A stretch of 5,263 nt of DNA. Origin: Acidimicrobiia bacterium (GTDB taxonomy: Bacteria > Actinomycetota > Acidimicrobiia > Acidimicrobiales > Ilumatobacteraceae). The number at the start of each line of letters is the position of its first letter. Positions within the stretch are counted from its first letter, which is position 1. Of this stretch, positions 4,951 to 5,263 are shown one piece after another. Position numbers and translations under genes: made by a program. Under the pieces are notes generated by a model, which worked only from the letters and a program-made list of their open reading frames with translations, did no database searches and was not told where the DNA came from. The DNA lies in contig JACCUL010000360.1 of assembly GCA_013811855.1 (NCBI GenBank), positions 1 to 5,263 on the forward strand, in the 5' to 3' direction.

Positions 4951-5263
4951 GTGGCGGATGGTGCGGTCGACGCCGCCCCGCTCGTCGGGGTGGTCATGGG
5001 CTCGGCCAGCGACTGGTCGACGATGGAGGCCGCCGTCGCGGTGCTGGCCCGCTTCGGCGTCCCGCACGAGACGCGCGTCGTCAGCGCCCACCGCACGCCC
5101 GACGTCATGGTCGAGTACGCCCGCACCGCCCGGGATCGCGGTCTGCGAGCGATCGTCGCCGGGGCCGGCGGGGCCGCCCACCTGCCGGGGATGCTGGCCG
5201 CGTCGACGACGGTGCCCGTGCTCGGTGTGCCCGTCCCGTCGCGCCACCTGAACGGGCAGGACT
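4951..5263 (+). CDS. purE: N5-carboxyaminoimidazole ribonucleotide mutase, N-terminal part (cut by the right window edge)
   Basis: PurE class I moves the carboxyl group of N5-CAIR to C4, giving CAIR in de novo purine synthesis; it works as a cytoplasmic octamer after PurK. The visible 104 residues include the signature VGVVMGSASDW (12-22, phosphate-binding loop), VVSAHRTPD (43-51, His47 equivalent to the catalytic His45 of the E. coli enzyme), IVAGAGGAAHLPGMLAASTTVPVLGVPV and the beginning of the SxxLxGxD segment. The GTG at 4951 is used because an in-frame stop at 4945-4947 excludes anything earlier and the length ahead of the VGVVMGS motif fits the family. There is no clear Shine-Dalgarno; the 3-base gap after the PPOX gene suggests translational coupling. 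The C-terminal part is outside the window. Confidence 0.95.
   Translation, partial: MADGAVDAAPLVGVVMGSASDWSTMEAAVAVLARFGVPHETRVVSAHRTPDVMVEYARTARDRGLRAIVAGAGGAAHLPGMLAASTTVPVLGVPVPSRHLNGQD

Noticed and set aside
4531..5247. Upstream extension of the DUF2237 frame to a 362-codon minus-strand gene
   Set aside because: The extra N-terminal part is the complement of the PPOX and purE genes; the family length and motifs fit the start at 4530.

Overview
The window is GC-rich bacterial chromosome. The gene content points to a high-GC actinobacterium: a mycothiol-linked thioredoxin-fold protein of the Rv2466c type, an F420/PPOX split-barrel protein, a citramalate synthase with a LeuA-type regulatory domain, DUF2237 and a class I PurE. 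A lineage such as Acidimicrobiia would fit, but that placement is an inference from style and not a sequence match.

Layout. Positions 1-397 (minus) hold the N-terminal part of an agmatinase-family ureohydrolase that runs off the left edge. Positions 439-1059 (minus) hold a DsbA-fold protein closely resembling Rv2466c, probably co-transcribed with the ureohydrolase. Positions 1060-1796 form a gene-free stretch of about 740 bases. It contains two strong hairpins that read best on the minus strand (UUCG loops, T-run), a C-rich patch of short repeats somewhat like DnaA boxes, and a promoter. Positions 1797-1944 are the leader of the next gene: a 19-residue isoleucine-rich leader peptide, two hairpins and a good ribosome binding site. 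Positions 1945-3537 (plus) encode citramalate synthase, CimA. An uncharacterised 176-residue protein follows 4 bases later (3542-4072, plus). A DUF2237 protein (4159-4530, minus) is convergent with it and divergent from an F420/PPOX-type flavin/deazaflavin protein (4561-4947, plus). The latter is followed after 3 bases by the start of purE (4951 onward, cut by the right edge).

How it works together. The most coherent system is the cimA leader. A TTGACG-17-TTGAAT promoter places transcription start at or next to a GTG that begins the peptide MITPSTAAGRPFAAIIDIP. Its Ile-Ile-Asp-Ile cluster lies just before the stop codon. The stop is followed immediately by an 8-bp hairpin and then a 9-bp terminator-like hairpin, upstream of the first committed enzyme of the pyruvate route to isoleucine. 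This looks like isoleucine-sensing, ribosome-mediated attenuation from a leaderless leader peptide, though the antiterminator pairing is not resolved by eye. The remaining genes are housekeeping or redox functions (polyamine/arginine catabolism, thiol redox, cofactor-dependent redox, purine synthesis) with no obvious shared pathway.
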